DNA of 33,128 nt from Altibacter sp. (GTDB lineage Bacteria; Bacteroidota; Bacteroidia; Flavobacteriales; Flavobacteriaceae): assembly GCA_002696485.1 (NCBI GenBank), contig NZTP01000036.1, positions 1-33,128 on the forward strand, written 5' to 3'. Below, piece by piece: positions 17,223-24,547 of the stretch; the stretch's first letter is position 1; the number at the start of each line of letters is the position of its first letter. The notes under the pieces were generated by a model. The model saw only the letters and a program-made list of their open reading frames with translations, was not told the DNA's origin and searched no databases. The position numbers and the translations under genes were made by a program.

Positions 17223-17513
17223 ATGAGTGATCTTTCAGAAATTGTTGATTCTTTGGAAAATAGGATTAGCAAGTTGCTTCACCGACATGAGATCCTGAAG
17301 CAATCCAATGCAGCATTGACCGAAGAACTGCAACTTTTAAAGACACGCCAAGAAGAATATGAAAATGATATTCAGCAGTGGCAAGAAAAGTGTACCTCAT
17401 TGAAATTAGCGAATTCAATACTTGGCAGCGACCAACATAAACGAGAAACAAAACTCAAAATAAATGCTTTAGTTCGGGAGATCGATCTTTGTATCGCACA
17501 GCTTTCCGAGTAA
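17223..17513 (+). CDS. Small coiled-coil protein upstream of zapA (possible ZapB analogue)
   Basis: 96 aa, almost entirely alpha-helical with heptad-like leucine spacing from ~residue 4 to 75 (VDSLENRISKLLHRHEILK, then LTEELQLLKTRQEEYENDIQ), and no cysteine-rich or enzymatic motif. It is nine bases ahead of zapA. I see no homology to a named family, but a coiled-coil protein directly before zapA is a recurring flavobacterial arrangement, and E. coli ZapB is a similar-size coiled coil that binds ZapA. A role as a ZapB-like bundling partner at the Z-ring is inference. Confidence 0.8.
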   Translation: MSDLSEIVDSLENRISKLLHRHEILKQSNAALTEELQLLKTRQEEYENDIQQWQEKCTSLKLANSILGSDQHKRETKLKINALVREIDLCIAQLSE

Positions 17514-17522
17514 ACTGAAATC

Positions 17523-17813
17523 ATGTCGAACCAATTAAAAATCAAGATTTCGATTGCAGATAGGGTGTACCCATTAACTATAAACCCTGCGCAGGAAGAA
17601 GGCCTTAGAAAAGCCGCCAAGAAGATCGAAGAAATGATAAAAAGGTTCGAAAAAAGCTATGCCGTGAGGGACAAGCAGGATGTATTGGCCATGTGTGCCT
17701 TGCAATTTGCAGCTCAGGTAGAGCAAAAAGGGATTGATAAGAATACTGATGAACAACACATTGAAGACAAGCTGGAAGCTTTAAATCAATTGTTACAGGA
17801 GCATTTAACATAA
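17523..17813 (+). CDS. zapA: Cell division protein ZapA
   Basis: 96 aa, normal ZapA length. The N-terminal globular part (KIKISIADRVYPLTINPAQE) followed by the conserved EEGLRKAAKKIEEMI segment and a C-terminal coiled coil match the ZapA family, which forms tetramers that cross-link FtsZ filaments. It follows the coiled-coil gene by nine bases and is transcribed with it from the promoter at 17165-17195. A 6S-type RNA begins 27 bases after its stop codon. Confidence 0.9.
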   Translation: MSNQLKIKISIADRVYPLTINPAQEEGLRKAAKKIEEMIKRFEKSYAVRDKQDVLAMCALQFAAQVEQKGIDKNTDEQHIEDKLEALNQLLQEHLT

Positions 17814-17840
17814 TACTAAGTTCTTTTAAATACAAAGGTT

Positions 17841-18010
17841 ACTGCCTACATTAATATTATTTTTTGGTAAACTCAACACGAATTCTTTAAAAAGGGTGAG
17901 TTAAAGTTGTAAAAGCGAGCCGTCTTTGAGCGGATACTTGATCAGCTTGTTAGCCCTAAACTTGTTTTTAAGGAGTTTATTCAAAATGCATCTATTAATG
18001 TAGGCTTTTT
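17841..18010 (+). ncRNA. ssrS: 6S RNA (flavobacterial type, ssrS)
   Basis: A ~165-base rod-like RNA. The terminal stem GCCTACATTAATA (17844-17856) pairs perfectly over 13 bp with TATTAATGTAGGC (17993-18005), and a run of nine T follows directly, ending transcription. Inside, GGTAAACTC (17866-17874) can pair with GAGTTTATT (17973-17981), and TTCTTTAAAAA (17883-17893) with TTTTTAAGGAG (17965-17975), giving a long interrupted helix with a central bulge. 6S RNA mimics an open promoter and sequesters RNA polymerase. Location after zapA fits this gene in many bacteria. The call rests on structure and context, not on a covariance-model hit. I could not find a convincing promoter just upstream. Confidence 0.8.
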
Positions 18011-18035
18011 TTTTACACCAAAAACAGATCGGAAA

Positions 18036-19601
18036 ATGGATAATATCATTACCATAATTATAGTATCGATCGTAGGGATCGCCGTTGGCTTCCTTATTGC
18101 AAAGTTGTTGGAGCGCAATAATGCCTCACAACTTGTGAAGTCGGCAAAGAAGAATGCCGCTACGATCTTGAAAGAAGCAAAAACCGAAGCAGAGTCTATA
18201 AAAAAGGATAAAATCCTTCAGGCCAAGGAAAAATTTATCGAGTTAAAATCGGAGCACGAAAAAGTGATCCTGAGTAGAGACAAGAAGATCTCTGACATTG
18301 AAAAACGCATTCGCGATAAAGAATCTCAAGTTTCCAACGAACTCTCCAAATCTAAAAAGCTCAATGCCGAAATGGAGGCAAAGCAAAAGGACTACGATGA
18401 GAAGCTTGCATATTTAGAGAAAAAACAATCGGAAGTAGATAAACTGCATCGCGGTCAAATCGAGCAGTTGGAAGTAATCTCAAGCCTTTCGGCCGAAGAT
18501 GCCAAGGCGCAGCTTATTGAGAATCTTCGAGAAGAAGCCAAGACCGATGCTATGGCTTACATACAATCATCTATTGAAGAGGCCAAAATGACCGCTCAGC
18601 AGGAAGCGAAAAAGATCGTCATCAACACCATTCAACGTATCGGGACGGAAGAGGCTGTAGAGAATTGCGTTTCCGTATTCAATTTAGAAAGTGACGATGT
18701 TAAAGGACGTATTATTGGTAGGGAAGGACGTAATATTCGAGCCATTGAAGCAGCAACGGGTGTAGAGATCATTGTAGACGATACCCCCGAAGCTATTATT
18801 CTTTCGTGTTTCGATTCGGTACGTCGTGAAATAGCACGTCTTTCGTTGCACAAACTTGTTACCGATGGAAGAATTCATCCGGCACGTATCGAAGAGATCG
18901 TTAAGAAAACTACCAAACAGATAGAAGAAGAGATCATAGAGGTAGGAAAACGCACCGTGATCGATCTTGGTATCCATGGGTTACAACCGGAGCTTATTAA
19001 AGCAGTGGGTAGAATGAAATACCGCTCTTCATACGGTCAAAACCTCCTCCAACACTCGCGTGAGGTGGCAAAGCTCTGCGGGGTCATGGCTAGTGAACTG
19101 GGATTGAATGCGAAACTGGCCAAGCGTGCCGGTCTCTTGCATGACATAGGTAAAGTACCGGAAACCGAAACTGAGGTTCCTCATGCCATTCTCGGAATGC
19201 AATGGGCCGAAAAATACGGTGAAAAGCCTGAAGTATGTAATGCGATAGGTGCACACCACGATGAGATAGAAATGACAAACCTGCTGTCGCCCATTGTACA
19301 AGTATGTGATGCTATTAGCGGGGCACGTCCGGGCGCGAGACGTCAAGTGCTGGATTCTTACATCCAACGATTAAAAGATTTGGAAGACATTGCCTTCGGC
19401 TTTAACGGTGTAAATAAAGCATATGCCATCCAAGCAGGGCGAGAACTTCGTGTGATGGTGGAAAGTGAAAAAGTAAGTGATGAAAAAGCCGCACAGTTAT
19501 CGTTCGAGATCTCACAAAAGATACAAACCGATATGACCTATCCGGGTCAAGTAAAGATCACGGTGATCCGCGAGACCCGCGCGGTGAACATAGCCAAATA
19601 A
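18036..19601 (+). CDS. rny: Ribonuclease Y
   Basis: 521 aa, normal length. Order: one N-terminal membrane helix (residues ~3-23), a long highly charged coiled coil (~25-160), a KH domain with [20 protein letters not shown] (~225-245), and an HD domain with the metal-binding HD pair in [10 protein letters not shown] and HHDEIEM. RNase Y is a membrane-bound endoribonuclease starting mRNA decay. The start codon lies 21 bases after the T run of the 6S RNA, so the gene must be transcribed by read-through or from a promoter within the RNA gene. Confidence 0.95.
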   Translation: MDNIITIIIVSIVGIAVGFLIAKLLERNNASQLVKSAKKNAATILKEAKTEAESIKKDKILQAKEKFIELKSEHEKVILSRDKKISDIEKRIRDKESQVSNELSKSKKLNAEMEAKQKDYDEKLAYLEKKQSEVDKLHRGQIEQLEVISSLSAEDAKAQLIENLREEAKTDAMAYIQSSIEEAKMTAQQEAKKIVINTIQRIGTEEAVENCVSVFNLESDDVKGRIIGREGRNIRAIEAATGVEIIVDDTPEAIILSCFDSVRREIARLSLHKLVTDGRIHPARIEEIVKKTTKQIEEEIIEVGKRTVIDLGIHGLQPELIKAVGRMKYRSSYGQNLLQHSREVAKLCGVMASELGLNAKLAKRAGLLHDIGKVPETETEVPHAILGMQWAEKYGEKPEVCNAIGAHHDEIEMTNLLSPIVQVCDAISGARPGARRQVLDSYIQRLKDLEDIAFGFNGVNKAYAIQAGRELRVMVESEKVSDEKAAQLSFEISQKIQTDMTYPGQVKITVIRETRAVNIAK

Positions 19602-19629
19602 AAAAAGCCTCCCACGGGAGGCTTTTTTT
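19600..19629. terminator. Bidirectional terminator between rny and the aldo/keto reductase gene
   Basis: AAAAAAGCCTCCC, a short loop, then GGGAGGCTTTTTTT. The A run on the left and the T run on the right let it act for both convergent genes. The stop codon of the aldo/keto reductase gene (19628-19630) sits in the T run. Confidence 0.92.
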
Positions 19630-20575
19630 ATTCATCATATACGTTGGTATATCCTTTCTCCGGAGCGTCAAAGAATTTTCCGGTAATAAAGCGATAGTGC
19701 TTGTCGAGTTTCGCGATGGTTTCCATGTCTTCTTTGTCTAATTTCACATCGGCCGCCCTAAAATTAGCAACAATATGTTCTTTTGTCGTAGATTTAGGTA
19801 TCACTGCAGTTCCTCGGTGCATGTGCCAGGCGATTAAAACCTGTGCTACCGTCGCATCTCTTTTTCTGGCAATTTTTTGTAGGGCTTCAATCTCTAAAAG
19901 ATTTGGTTCGTCGTCCCCTTTCATTCCTTCGGAACGATCGCCGGAGCCGAGAGGTGAGTAGGCCGTCATTAAAATACCTTCCGAAGTACAAAAATCCAAC
20001 AGTTCTTTTTGTTGTAATAAAGGATGAAGCTCTACTTGATTCATTTCGGGGGTGACTGAAGCATCCTTTATAAGTGCTTTTAATTTTTTCTTACTGAAAT
20101 TGGACACTCCAATATGTTTTGCATACCCGGATTCTTTTGCCAGTTCCATTTGTCTCCATGTCATGCTCAAAGGTTCCTCTTCAAGCGAAACATAGTCTGA
20201 AGGGGACGAAGGAAAACCAACCCCTAGCTTAAAGGCGATGGGCCAGTGCATTAGGTAGAGGTCAAGATAGTCTAATTGCAGTTTTTTAAGGGAGGTTTGA
20301 AGTGCCGGTATTACTTGTCCTTCGCCGTGCGAATCGTTCCATAATTTAGAGGTGATGAATACGTCCTCGCGAAAAATTCTCCCTTCAGCGAATACTTCGG
20401 CCAGTGCCTCGCCAATGAATTCTTCATTATCGTAGGCCGCTGCTGTATCAATATGCCTGTAACCGGCATATAGCGCTTCTTTTACTGCATTTTTTACATC
20501 ATTTCCTTTCGATTTCCATGTTCCCAATCCTATGGCGTGCATGGTATCACCATTTTTAAATTGTAGTGTTTTCAT
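19628..20575 (-). CDS. Aldo/keto reductase
   Basis: 315 aa NADPH-dependent oxidoreductase with a TIM-barrel fold. The catalytic tetrad is visible: Asp43 (HIDTA), Tyr48 (AYDNE), Lys77 (ITSKLW) and the histidine in LMHWPI (~109). The signature GVSNFS and the NADPH motif IPKSTT are present. The sequence resembles alcohol dehydrogenase (NADP+)/AKR1-like enzymes that reduce aldehydes; the substrate cannot be predicted. It is monocistronic, with its 3' end inside the shared terminator. Confidence 0.92.
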   Translation of the reverse strand: MKTLQFKNGDTMHAIGLGTWKSKGNDVKNAVKEALYAGYRHIDTAAAYDNEEFIGEALAEVFAEGRIFREDVFITSKLWNDSHGEGQVIPALQTSLKKLQLDYLDLYLMHWPIAFKLGVGFPSSPSDYVSLEEEPLSMTWRQMELAKESGYAKHIGVSNFSKKKLKALIKDASVTPEMNQVELHPLLQQKELLDFCTSEGILMTAYSPLGSGDRSEGMKGDDEPNLLEIEALQKIARKRDATVAQVLIAWHMHRGTAVIPKSTTKEHIVANFRAADVKLDKEDMETIAKLDKHYRFITGKFFDAPEKGYTNVYDE

Positions 20576-20657
20576 AGTTGCTTCTTTTTTTATTAAAATA
20601 CAAAAGCACCTTCCTATTAAAAAACGAAGCAGGCACTTTAGCGTTTATTTAACGCAA

Positions 20658-21563
20658 CTATTTTTTGTCTTTTCTGGGATGATAGGTATCGATCACCGCG
20701 CGCAGATGGGTGGTATCAATGTGGGTATACACCTCGGTGGTGGTAATACTTTCATGTCCCAACATTTGTTGTATAGCCCTTAGATCGGCACCGTTTTCCA
20801 GCAAATGGGTGGCAAAGGAATGGCGAAACGTATGCGGACTCACCGTTTTACGGATCCCCGCAATTTCGGCTAGTTGCCTTACGATAGTAAAGATCATGGC
20901 TCGGGTAAGGGGTTTGCCGCGTCGGTTCAAGAATAATGTATCCTGCGCTAATACATCCACGGATTGATGCCTGCGTATTTCCTTACGGTAGATCTCAATA
21001 TATTTTATGGTTGCATCTGCAATTGGAACAAAACGTTGCTTGTCGCCTTTACCGGTCACTTTTATAAAACCTTCATCATAGAACAGGTCGGAAAGCTTTA
21101 GACCTACGAGTTCCGATACACGAAGCCCGCAGCCGTACAATGTCTCCAAGATAGCGCGATTTCGTTCTCCTTGCGGACTGCTAAGATCGATAGCATCTAT
21201 AAGCATGTCAACCTCTTTTTCAGATAAGGTATCGGGGAGTTTACGACCCAGCTTCGGACTTTCGATAAGTTCCAACGGATTCGTGGAGCGGTATTCTTCA
21301 AAGATCAAGTAATTAAAGAATCCCCGTAACCCTGAAATAATCCTGCTTTGCGTTCTGGGATTTACTTCTTTCGCTATGTGGTAAATAAACTCCTGTACGG
21401 TCTCTTCAGAAATTGCGGTAGGCGAAACCAAGATATTATTCACATCGAGCCATTTTTCTAATTTAAGAATGTCCAGCGAATAATTCTCAATAGAGTTTGA
21501 GGAAAGACCACGTTCAATCTTTAAATAATGACCGTAATCGCTACGCGCTTGTTTCCATTTCAT
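20658..21563 (-). CDS. xerD: Site-specific tyrosine recombinase XerD
   Basis: 301 aa. The N-terminal SAM-like DNA-binding domain (~1-90) is followed by a catalytic domain with all residues: Arg148 (CGLRVSEL), Lys172 (VTGKGDKQ), His244 and Arg247 (HTFRHSF), His270 (LGHESI), and nucleophile Tyr279 (VYTHI). It resolves chromosome dimers at dif with XerC. I set the start at ATG 21563: it gives the typical XerD N-terminus (MKWKQARSDYGHYLKIERG), and the promoter predicts a start site at ~21586, inside the upstream part of the longer open frame. It is divergent from the outer-membrane barrel array. Confidence 0.93.
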   Translation of the reverse strand: MKWKQARSDYGHYLKIERGLSSNSIENYSLDILKLEKWLDVNNILVSPTAISEETVQEFIYHIAKEVNPRTQSRIISGLRGFFNYLIFEEYRSTNPLELIESPKLGRKLPDTLSEKEVDMLIDAIDLSSPQGERNRAILETLYGCGLRVSELVGLKLSDLFYDEGFIKVTGKGDKQRFVPIADATIKYIEIYRKEIRRHQSVDVLAQDTLFLNRRGKPLTRAMIFTIVRQLAEIAGIRKTVSPHTFRHSFATHLLENGADLRAIQQMLGHESITTTEVYTHIDTTHLRAVIDTYHPRKDKK

Positions 21564-21592
21564 GAGGCAATTCTCTTTTCTTACTATTTGTG

Positions 21593-21623
21593 TAAAAGTA
21601 CTTTTTAAAATAATTGAAACCAA
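21593..21623 (-). promoter_or_regulatory. Promoter of xerD
   Basis: On the minus strand TTG (21623-21621), a 20-base spacer and TACTTTTA (21600-21593), one mismatch from TAnnTTTG. It overlaps the divergent promoter of the first barrel gene. Confidence 0.5.
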
Positions 21624-21646
21624 TTAAACGTTTTACAGTAAATTTG
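21614..21646 (+). promoter_or_regulatory. Promoter of the first outer-membrane barrel gene
   Basis: TTG at 21614-21616, a 22-base spacer and a perfect TAAATTTG at 21639-21646. The -33 element lies within the xerD promoter on the other strand, so the two promoters interleave. Confidence 0.5.
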
Positions 21647-21665
21647 ATAAACTAATTTAAAAATT

Positions 21666-22217
21666 ATGAATATGAAAAAATTGATTGTTTTAGCTGTTAT
21701 CGCGCTATTTGGAACTTCCGTGCAGGCACAAGGACTTGATCTTGGTATAAAGGCAGGGGTTAACTTTGCCAATATTACCGATGCGAGTGAATTTTCCGGA
21801 AGAACGGGTTTTGTTGCCGGTGTATTTCTCGGCGGAAAGTTCAATGATAATATAGGTATTCAAGGAGAGTTACTTTATTCACAACAAGGAGCAGAGTTTG
21901 AATTGGGAGAATTTAATTTGGATTACGTAAATGTTCCTATCATTTTAAAATATTTCGTTTCTCAAGGCTTGAACATTCAGTTGGGTCCTCAATTTGGGGT
22001 GATCGTAAACGATGATACACAAACTGTAATAGGTGAGGTGATAAATGATATTGCAACAAAGGATTTTGATGTATCCGCTGTGGTTGGACTGGGCTATGAT
22101 TTACCATTGGGCCTTCGAGTGGATGGTCGCTATCAATTTGGGCTTTCCGACGTACCGGAGAGTGGAGAGGGCAAAAACAGTGTGGTAACGCTATCGATTG
22201 GTTATTCCTTTCTGTAA
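21666..22217 (+). CDS. Small outer-membrane beta-barrel protein, array copy 1
   Basis: 183 aa. Signal peptide ending VQAQ (residues 1-20 or so), then alternating short strands: GLDLGIKAGVNFANI, LLYSQQGAEFELG, YVNVPIILKYFVSQGLNIQLGPQFG and the final strand NSVVTLSIGYSFL. This is the PorT/OMP_b-brl_2 type 8-stranded barrel common in Bacteroidota. A second ATG at 21672 is a possible start. It lacks the acidic DGRT loop seen in copies 2-4 (it has SGRTGF instead) and is the most divergent member. Function unknown: porin, adhesin or osmotic/stress role. Confidence 0.85.
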   Translation: MNMKKLIVLAVIALFGTSVQAQGLDLGIKAGVNFANITDASEFSGRTGFVAGVFLGGKFNDNIGIQGELLYSQQGAEFELGEFNLDYVNVPIILKYFVSQGLNIQLGPQFGVIVNDDTQTVIGEVINDIATKDFDVSAVVGLGYDLPLGLRVDGRYQFGLSDVPESGEGKNSVVTLSIGYSFL

Positions 22218-22270
22218 TCTATTAAGAAAGACTTAGGATTTGATTATGATTATTTAGGAATTGATTTGAT

Positions 22271-22278
22271 TAGGTTTG
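22271..22278 (+). promoter_or_regulatory. -7 box TAGGTTTG upstream of barrel copy 2
   Basis: Perfect TAnnTTTG, 22 bases before the ATG at 22301. The -33 element is not clear. Confidence 0.4.
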
Positions 22279-22300
22279 ATGAAACTTAAAAAATCAAATT

Positions 22301-22927
22301 ATGAAGAAAGTAATTTTAATGCTAATTTGTTTGCCATTGGCCCTAGCCACAGCAAACGCACAGGAAGTAAAATTAGGTGTTAAAGCCGGAGTTAATTTTG
22401 CAAAGCTAACAGGTGATGCGGTTGAAGATGCCGACGGCCGTACAGGCTTTCATTTAGGAGGGGTGGTTGAAATCCCTGTTTCTGAAAAATTTGCCGTACA
22501 ACCGGAGATCTTATATTCGCAACAAGGTCTGCAGCAGGAAACCGACTTCTTTGGCAGCACACTTGAAACAAAGCTGAAGCTGGATTATATTAATGTTCCT
22601 GTGATGGCCAAATATTATGTTACCGACGGACTCAGTGTTGAGCTAGGTCCGCAATTCGGATTCAATGTAAAAGCAGAAACCGAGGTATCTGTGGAAGGTG
22701 ATAGCGACGGCGATGAGATTGAAGGCACATCCGATGTAAGTGATTCGGTATCCGGATTTGATCTTGGCCTTGGCGGCGGATTAGCATATCAATTAAATAA
22801 CGGTGTGTTCTTTCAGGCACGTTATATGTTTGGGATCTCGAACGTAGATGAAGATAATGATGAAGGATTTATTGGAGACAATCTTACCAATTCCAATCTT
22901 TCCATTTCTGCAGGGATCAAATTCTAA
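22301..22927 (+). CDS. Small outer-membrane beta-barrel protein, array copy 2
   Basis: 208 aa. Signal peptide MKKVILMLICLPLALATANAQ; the mature protein begins EVKLGVKAGVNFAKL and ends in a barrel strand LSISAGIKF. It shares the array pattern: DADGRTGFHLGG (loop 1), QPEILYSQQG, LDYINVPVMAKYYV, GPQFGFNV. It is longer than copies 3 and 4 because of an acidic, Asp/Ser-rich extracellular loop (GDSDGDEIEGTSDVSDS, ~residues 143-159). It has its own -7 box and is followed by a terminator, so it is transcribed separately from copies 3 and 4. Confidence 0.85.
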   Translation: MKKVILMLICLPLALATANAQEVKLGVKAGVNFAKLTGDAVEDADGRTGFHLGGVVEIPVSEKFAVQPEILYSQQGLQQETDFFGSTLETKLKLDYINVPVMAKYYVTDGLSVELGPQFGFNVKAETEVSVEGDSDGDEIEGTSDVSDSVSGFDLGLGGGLAYQLNNGVFFQARYMFGISNVDEDNDEGFIGDNLTNSNLSISAGIKF

Positions 22928-22954
22928 GTATTAGAGCACAATATAAATAAGTTT

Positions 22955-22983
22955 AAAAAGAGCGGTTAAACCGCTCTTTTTTC
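22955..22983 (+). terminator. Intrinsic terminator after barrel copy 2
   Basis: AGAGCGGTT, a short loop, and ACCGCTCT followed by T6, with a matching A run on the left. It separates copy 2 from copy 3. Confidence 0.85.
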
Positions 22984-23055
22984 ATTTATAGCGACTAAGA
23001 AACTGTTAATAAGTAGGTTAGTAACTATCTAAGGGGTAGGGGGGCTTACACTTTG

Positions 23056-23102
23056 ATTTATTCAGTAGCTTTATACTACTAACTGTAAAACACTTAATTA
23101 TG
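23056..23102 (+). repeat. Upstream repeat unit of barrel copy 3 (promoter region)
   Basis: This stretch, from ATTTATTCA to the ATG, is closely similar to 23791-23839 before copy 4. Both contain TAGCTTTAT(A/G)CTA, one base from TAnnTTTG (TAGCTTTA), and TTAATTATG at the end. The two differ by a two-base indel and a few substitutions, and the next 24 coding bases are identical. Confidence 0.7.
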
Positions 23103-23672
23103 AAAAAACTAATTGTATTGGCTGCTATCGCAGCTGTAAGTTTTACTTCCGTCCATGCGCAGGAAGTACGCTTTGGTATTAAAGGAGGGGTCAATTTTGC
23201 ATCATTAAATGGAGACGATGCTGATGACCTAGACGGTAAGACCAGTATTCACTTGGGTGGTGTAGTGAACATCCCTATTTCAGAATTATTTGCAGTACAA
23301 CCTGAAGTGATCTATTCCAGACAAGGTTTTGAGAACAGTGAGCCGGAACTTTTTGATGTTACGGTATACTTAGATTATTTAAATATTCCTATCATGGCAG
23401 ATTTTACAGTGGCAGAAGGTCTAAGTCTGCAAGGCGGACCTCAAGTGGGAATTAACATTAATAGTATTAGTAAGGACAATAATACGGATAATGAGACCGA
23501 TATTGACGATGTAGAAACACTGGATTTGGGCGTAGGTATCGGAGGGCAGTACAAACTACCCATGGGACTCTTTTTCCAGGCTCGCTATGTCATTGGACTG
23601 AGCGATGTGTTCCCGGATGCCAATGCTAAGAATTCGGTGGTAAGCGTGTCTGTTGGGTGGTTTTTTAATTAA
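23100..23672 (+). CDS. Small outer-membrane beta-barrel protein, array copy 3
   Basis: 190 aa, same length as copy 4. Signal peptide MKKLIVLAAIAAVSFTSVHAQ; the mature part begins EVRFGIKGGVNFASLNGDDADDLDGKTSIHLGG, so the acidic DDADDLDGKT loop is prominent. Shared barrel features: QPEVIYSRQGF, YLDYLNIPIMADFTVAEGLSLQGGPQVGINI, and C-terminal NSVVSVSVGWFFN, nearly identical to copy 4. It is a tandem duplicate of copy 4. No partner or substrate can be deduced. Confidence 0.85.
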   Translation: MKKLIVLAAIAAVSFTSVHAQEVRFGIKGGVNFASLNGDDADDLDGKTSIHLGGVVNIPISELFAVQPEVIYSRQGFENSEPELFDVTVYLDYLNIPIMADFTVAEGLSLQGGPQVGININSISKDNNTDNETDIDDVETLDLGVGIGGQYKLPMGLFFQARYVIGLSDVFPDANAKNSVVSVSVGWFFN

Positions 23673-23790
23673 AACAATATACAGCAAATCGTTTAAGGCA
23701 GAAAATCTATCTTTTATTTTCTGAATTAGAGAACCCCTTATTCGTATATGCGTTAGTAATTTTAAAATTGTTATTAGCCACAGATTTTTA

Positions 23791-23839
23791 ATTTATTCAT
23801 TAGCTTTATGCTATTAACCAAATAATTTACTTAATTATG
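23791..23839 (+). repeat. Upstream repeat unit of barrel copy 4 (promoter region)
   Basis: Partner of the repeat at 23056-23102. Similarity continues into the signal peptide: the first 27 bases of both coding regions are identical, consistent with a duplication of promoter plus gene. Confidence 0.7.
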
Positions 23840-24409
23840 AAAAAACTAATTGTATTGGCTGCTTTTGCAATATTTTCATTGGCAACCATGGAAGCTCAAG
23901 AAATCAGTTTCGGACTTAAAGCAGGTGCTAACTTTGCGTCAGTGAACGGTGATGATGCCGATAATCTTGACGGAAGAACCAGTTTACATGGAGGAGCTGT
24001 TGTGAATATCGGACTTAGTGAATTAATTGCTATTCAGCCGGAAGTACTATTCTCTTCTCAAGGATATTCCTTCAATGATGAGGACGGGGATAATGATGTG
24101 GTTTTAGATTACATCAATATTCCAATTTTAGTTGACGTTACACTTGCTGAGGGATTTAGTTTGCAAGGTGGACCTCAAGTTGGAATTAACGTGGGAAGTA
24201 AACTGAAATTCTTGGATGAGGAGATTGATTTAAAAGATGGAACTGAATCCTTAGATCTTAGCGCAGCGATTGGTGCTCAATACCGCTTGCCAATGGGAGT
24301 ATTTTTCCAAGCGAGATATGCGATAGGATTTACCAATATTTCTACTGAAGAAGACGTCGACGCGAAGAATTCTGTAGTAAGTTTATCAGTAGGATGGTTT
24401 TTTAACTAA
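23837..24409 (+). CDS. Small outer-membrane beta-barrel protein, array copy 4
   Basis: 190 aa. Signal peptide MKKLIVLAAFAIFSLATMEAQ; mature part EISFGLKAGANFASVNGDDADNLDGRTSLHGGAVVNIGLSE. The C-terminus AKNSVVSLSVGWFFN matches copy 3. The extracellular-side loops are again acidic (FNDEDGDND, DEEIDLKDGTES) while membrane-strand positions are conserved, the usual sign of loop divergence after duplication. It is the last of the array and is followed by a strong terminator. Confidence 0.85.
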   Translation: MKKLIVLAAFAIFSLATMEAQEISFGLKAGANFASVNGDDADNLDGRTSLHGGAVVNIGLSELIAIQPEVLFSSQGYSFNDEDGDNDVVLDYINIPILVDVTLAEGFSLQGGPQVGINVGSKLKFLDEEIDLKDGTESLDLSAAIGAQYRLPMGVFFQARYAIGFTNISTEEDVDAKNSVVSLSVGWFFN

Positions 24410-24432
24410 AATTGTCCGAAAAGATTCTTTTG

Positions 24433-24462
24433 AGCGGAAGATTCGATCTTCCGCTTTTTTTC
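24433..24462 (+). terminator. Intrinsic terminator after the barrel array
   Basis: Ten-bp stem AGCGGAAGAT (24433-24442) and ATCTTCCGCT (24446-24455) with a TCG loop, followed by T7. Confidence 0.93.
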
Positions 24463-24535
24463 TAATGTCAAAAAAGAAATTACTTCAAGCAGTTAAATAA
24501 TTTTTCTCGGTAATCCTAACTTGATCCAGTTTCTA

Positions 24536-24543
24536 TATCTTTG
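24536..24543 (+). promoter_or_regulatory. -7 box TATCTTTG of aroQ
   Basis: Perfect TAnnTTTG ending four bases before the ATG at 24548; transcription would begin at or near the start codon. Confidence 0.5.
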
Positions 24544-24547
24544 AGTT

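Noticed and set aside
20658-21563. Tyrosine recombinase as integrase of a mobile element
   Set aside because: Full XerD motif set and length, and no attachment-site repeats, phage or transfer genes nearby; it is the housekeeping XerD.
21564-21623. Longer xerD start (ATG at 21623)
   Set aside because: The 20 extra residues do not resemble XerD, and the promoter (-7 box at 21600-21593) would lie inside this extension.
23699-23723. Hairpin CAGAAAAT/ATTTTCTG after barrel copy 3
   Set aside because: Only 8 AT-rich base pairs, nine-base loop and no T run; too weak for a terminator.
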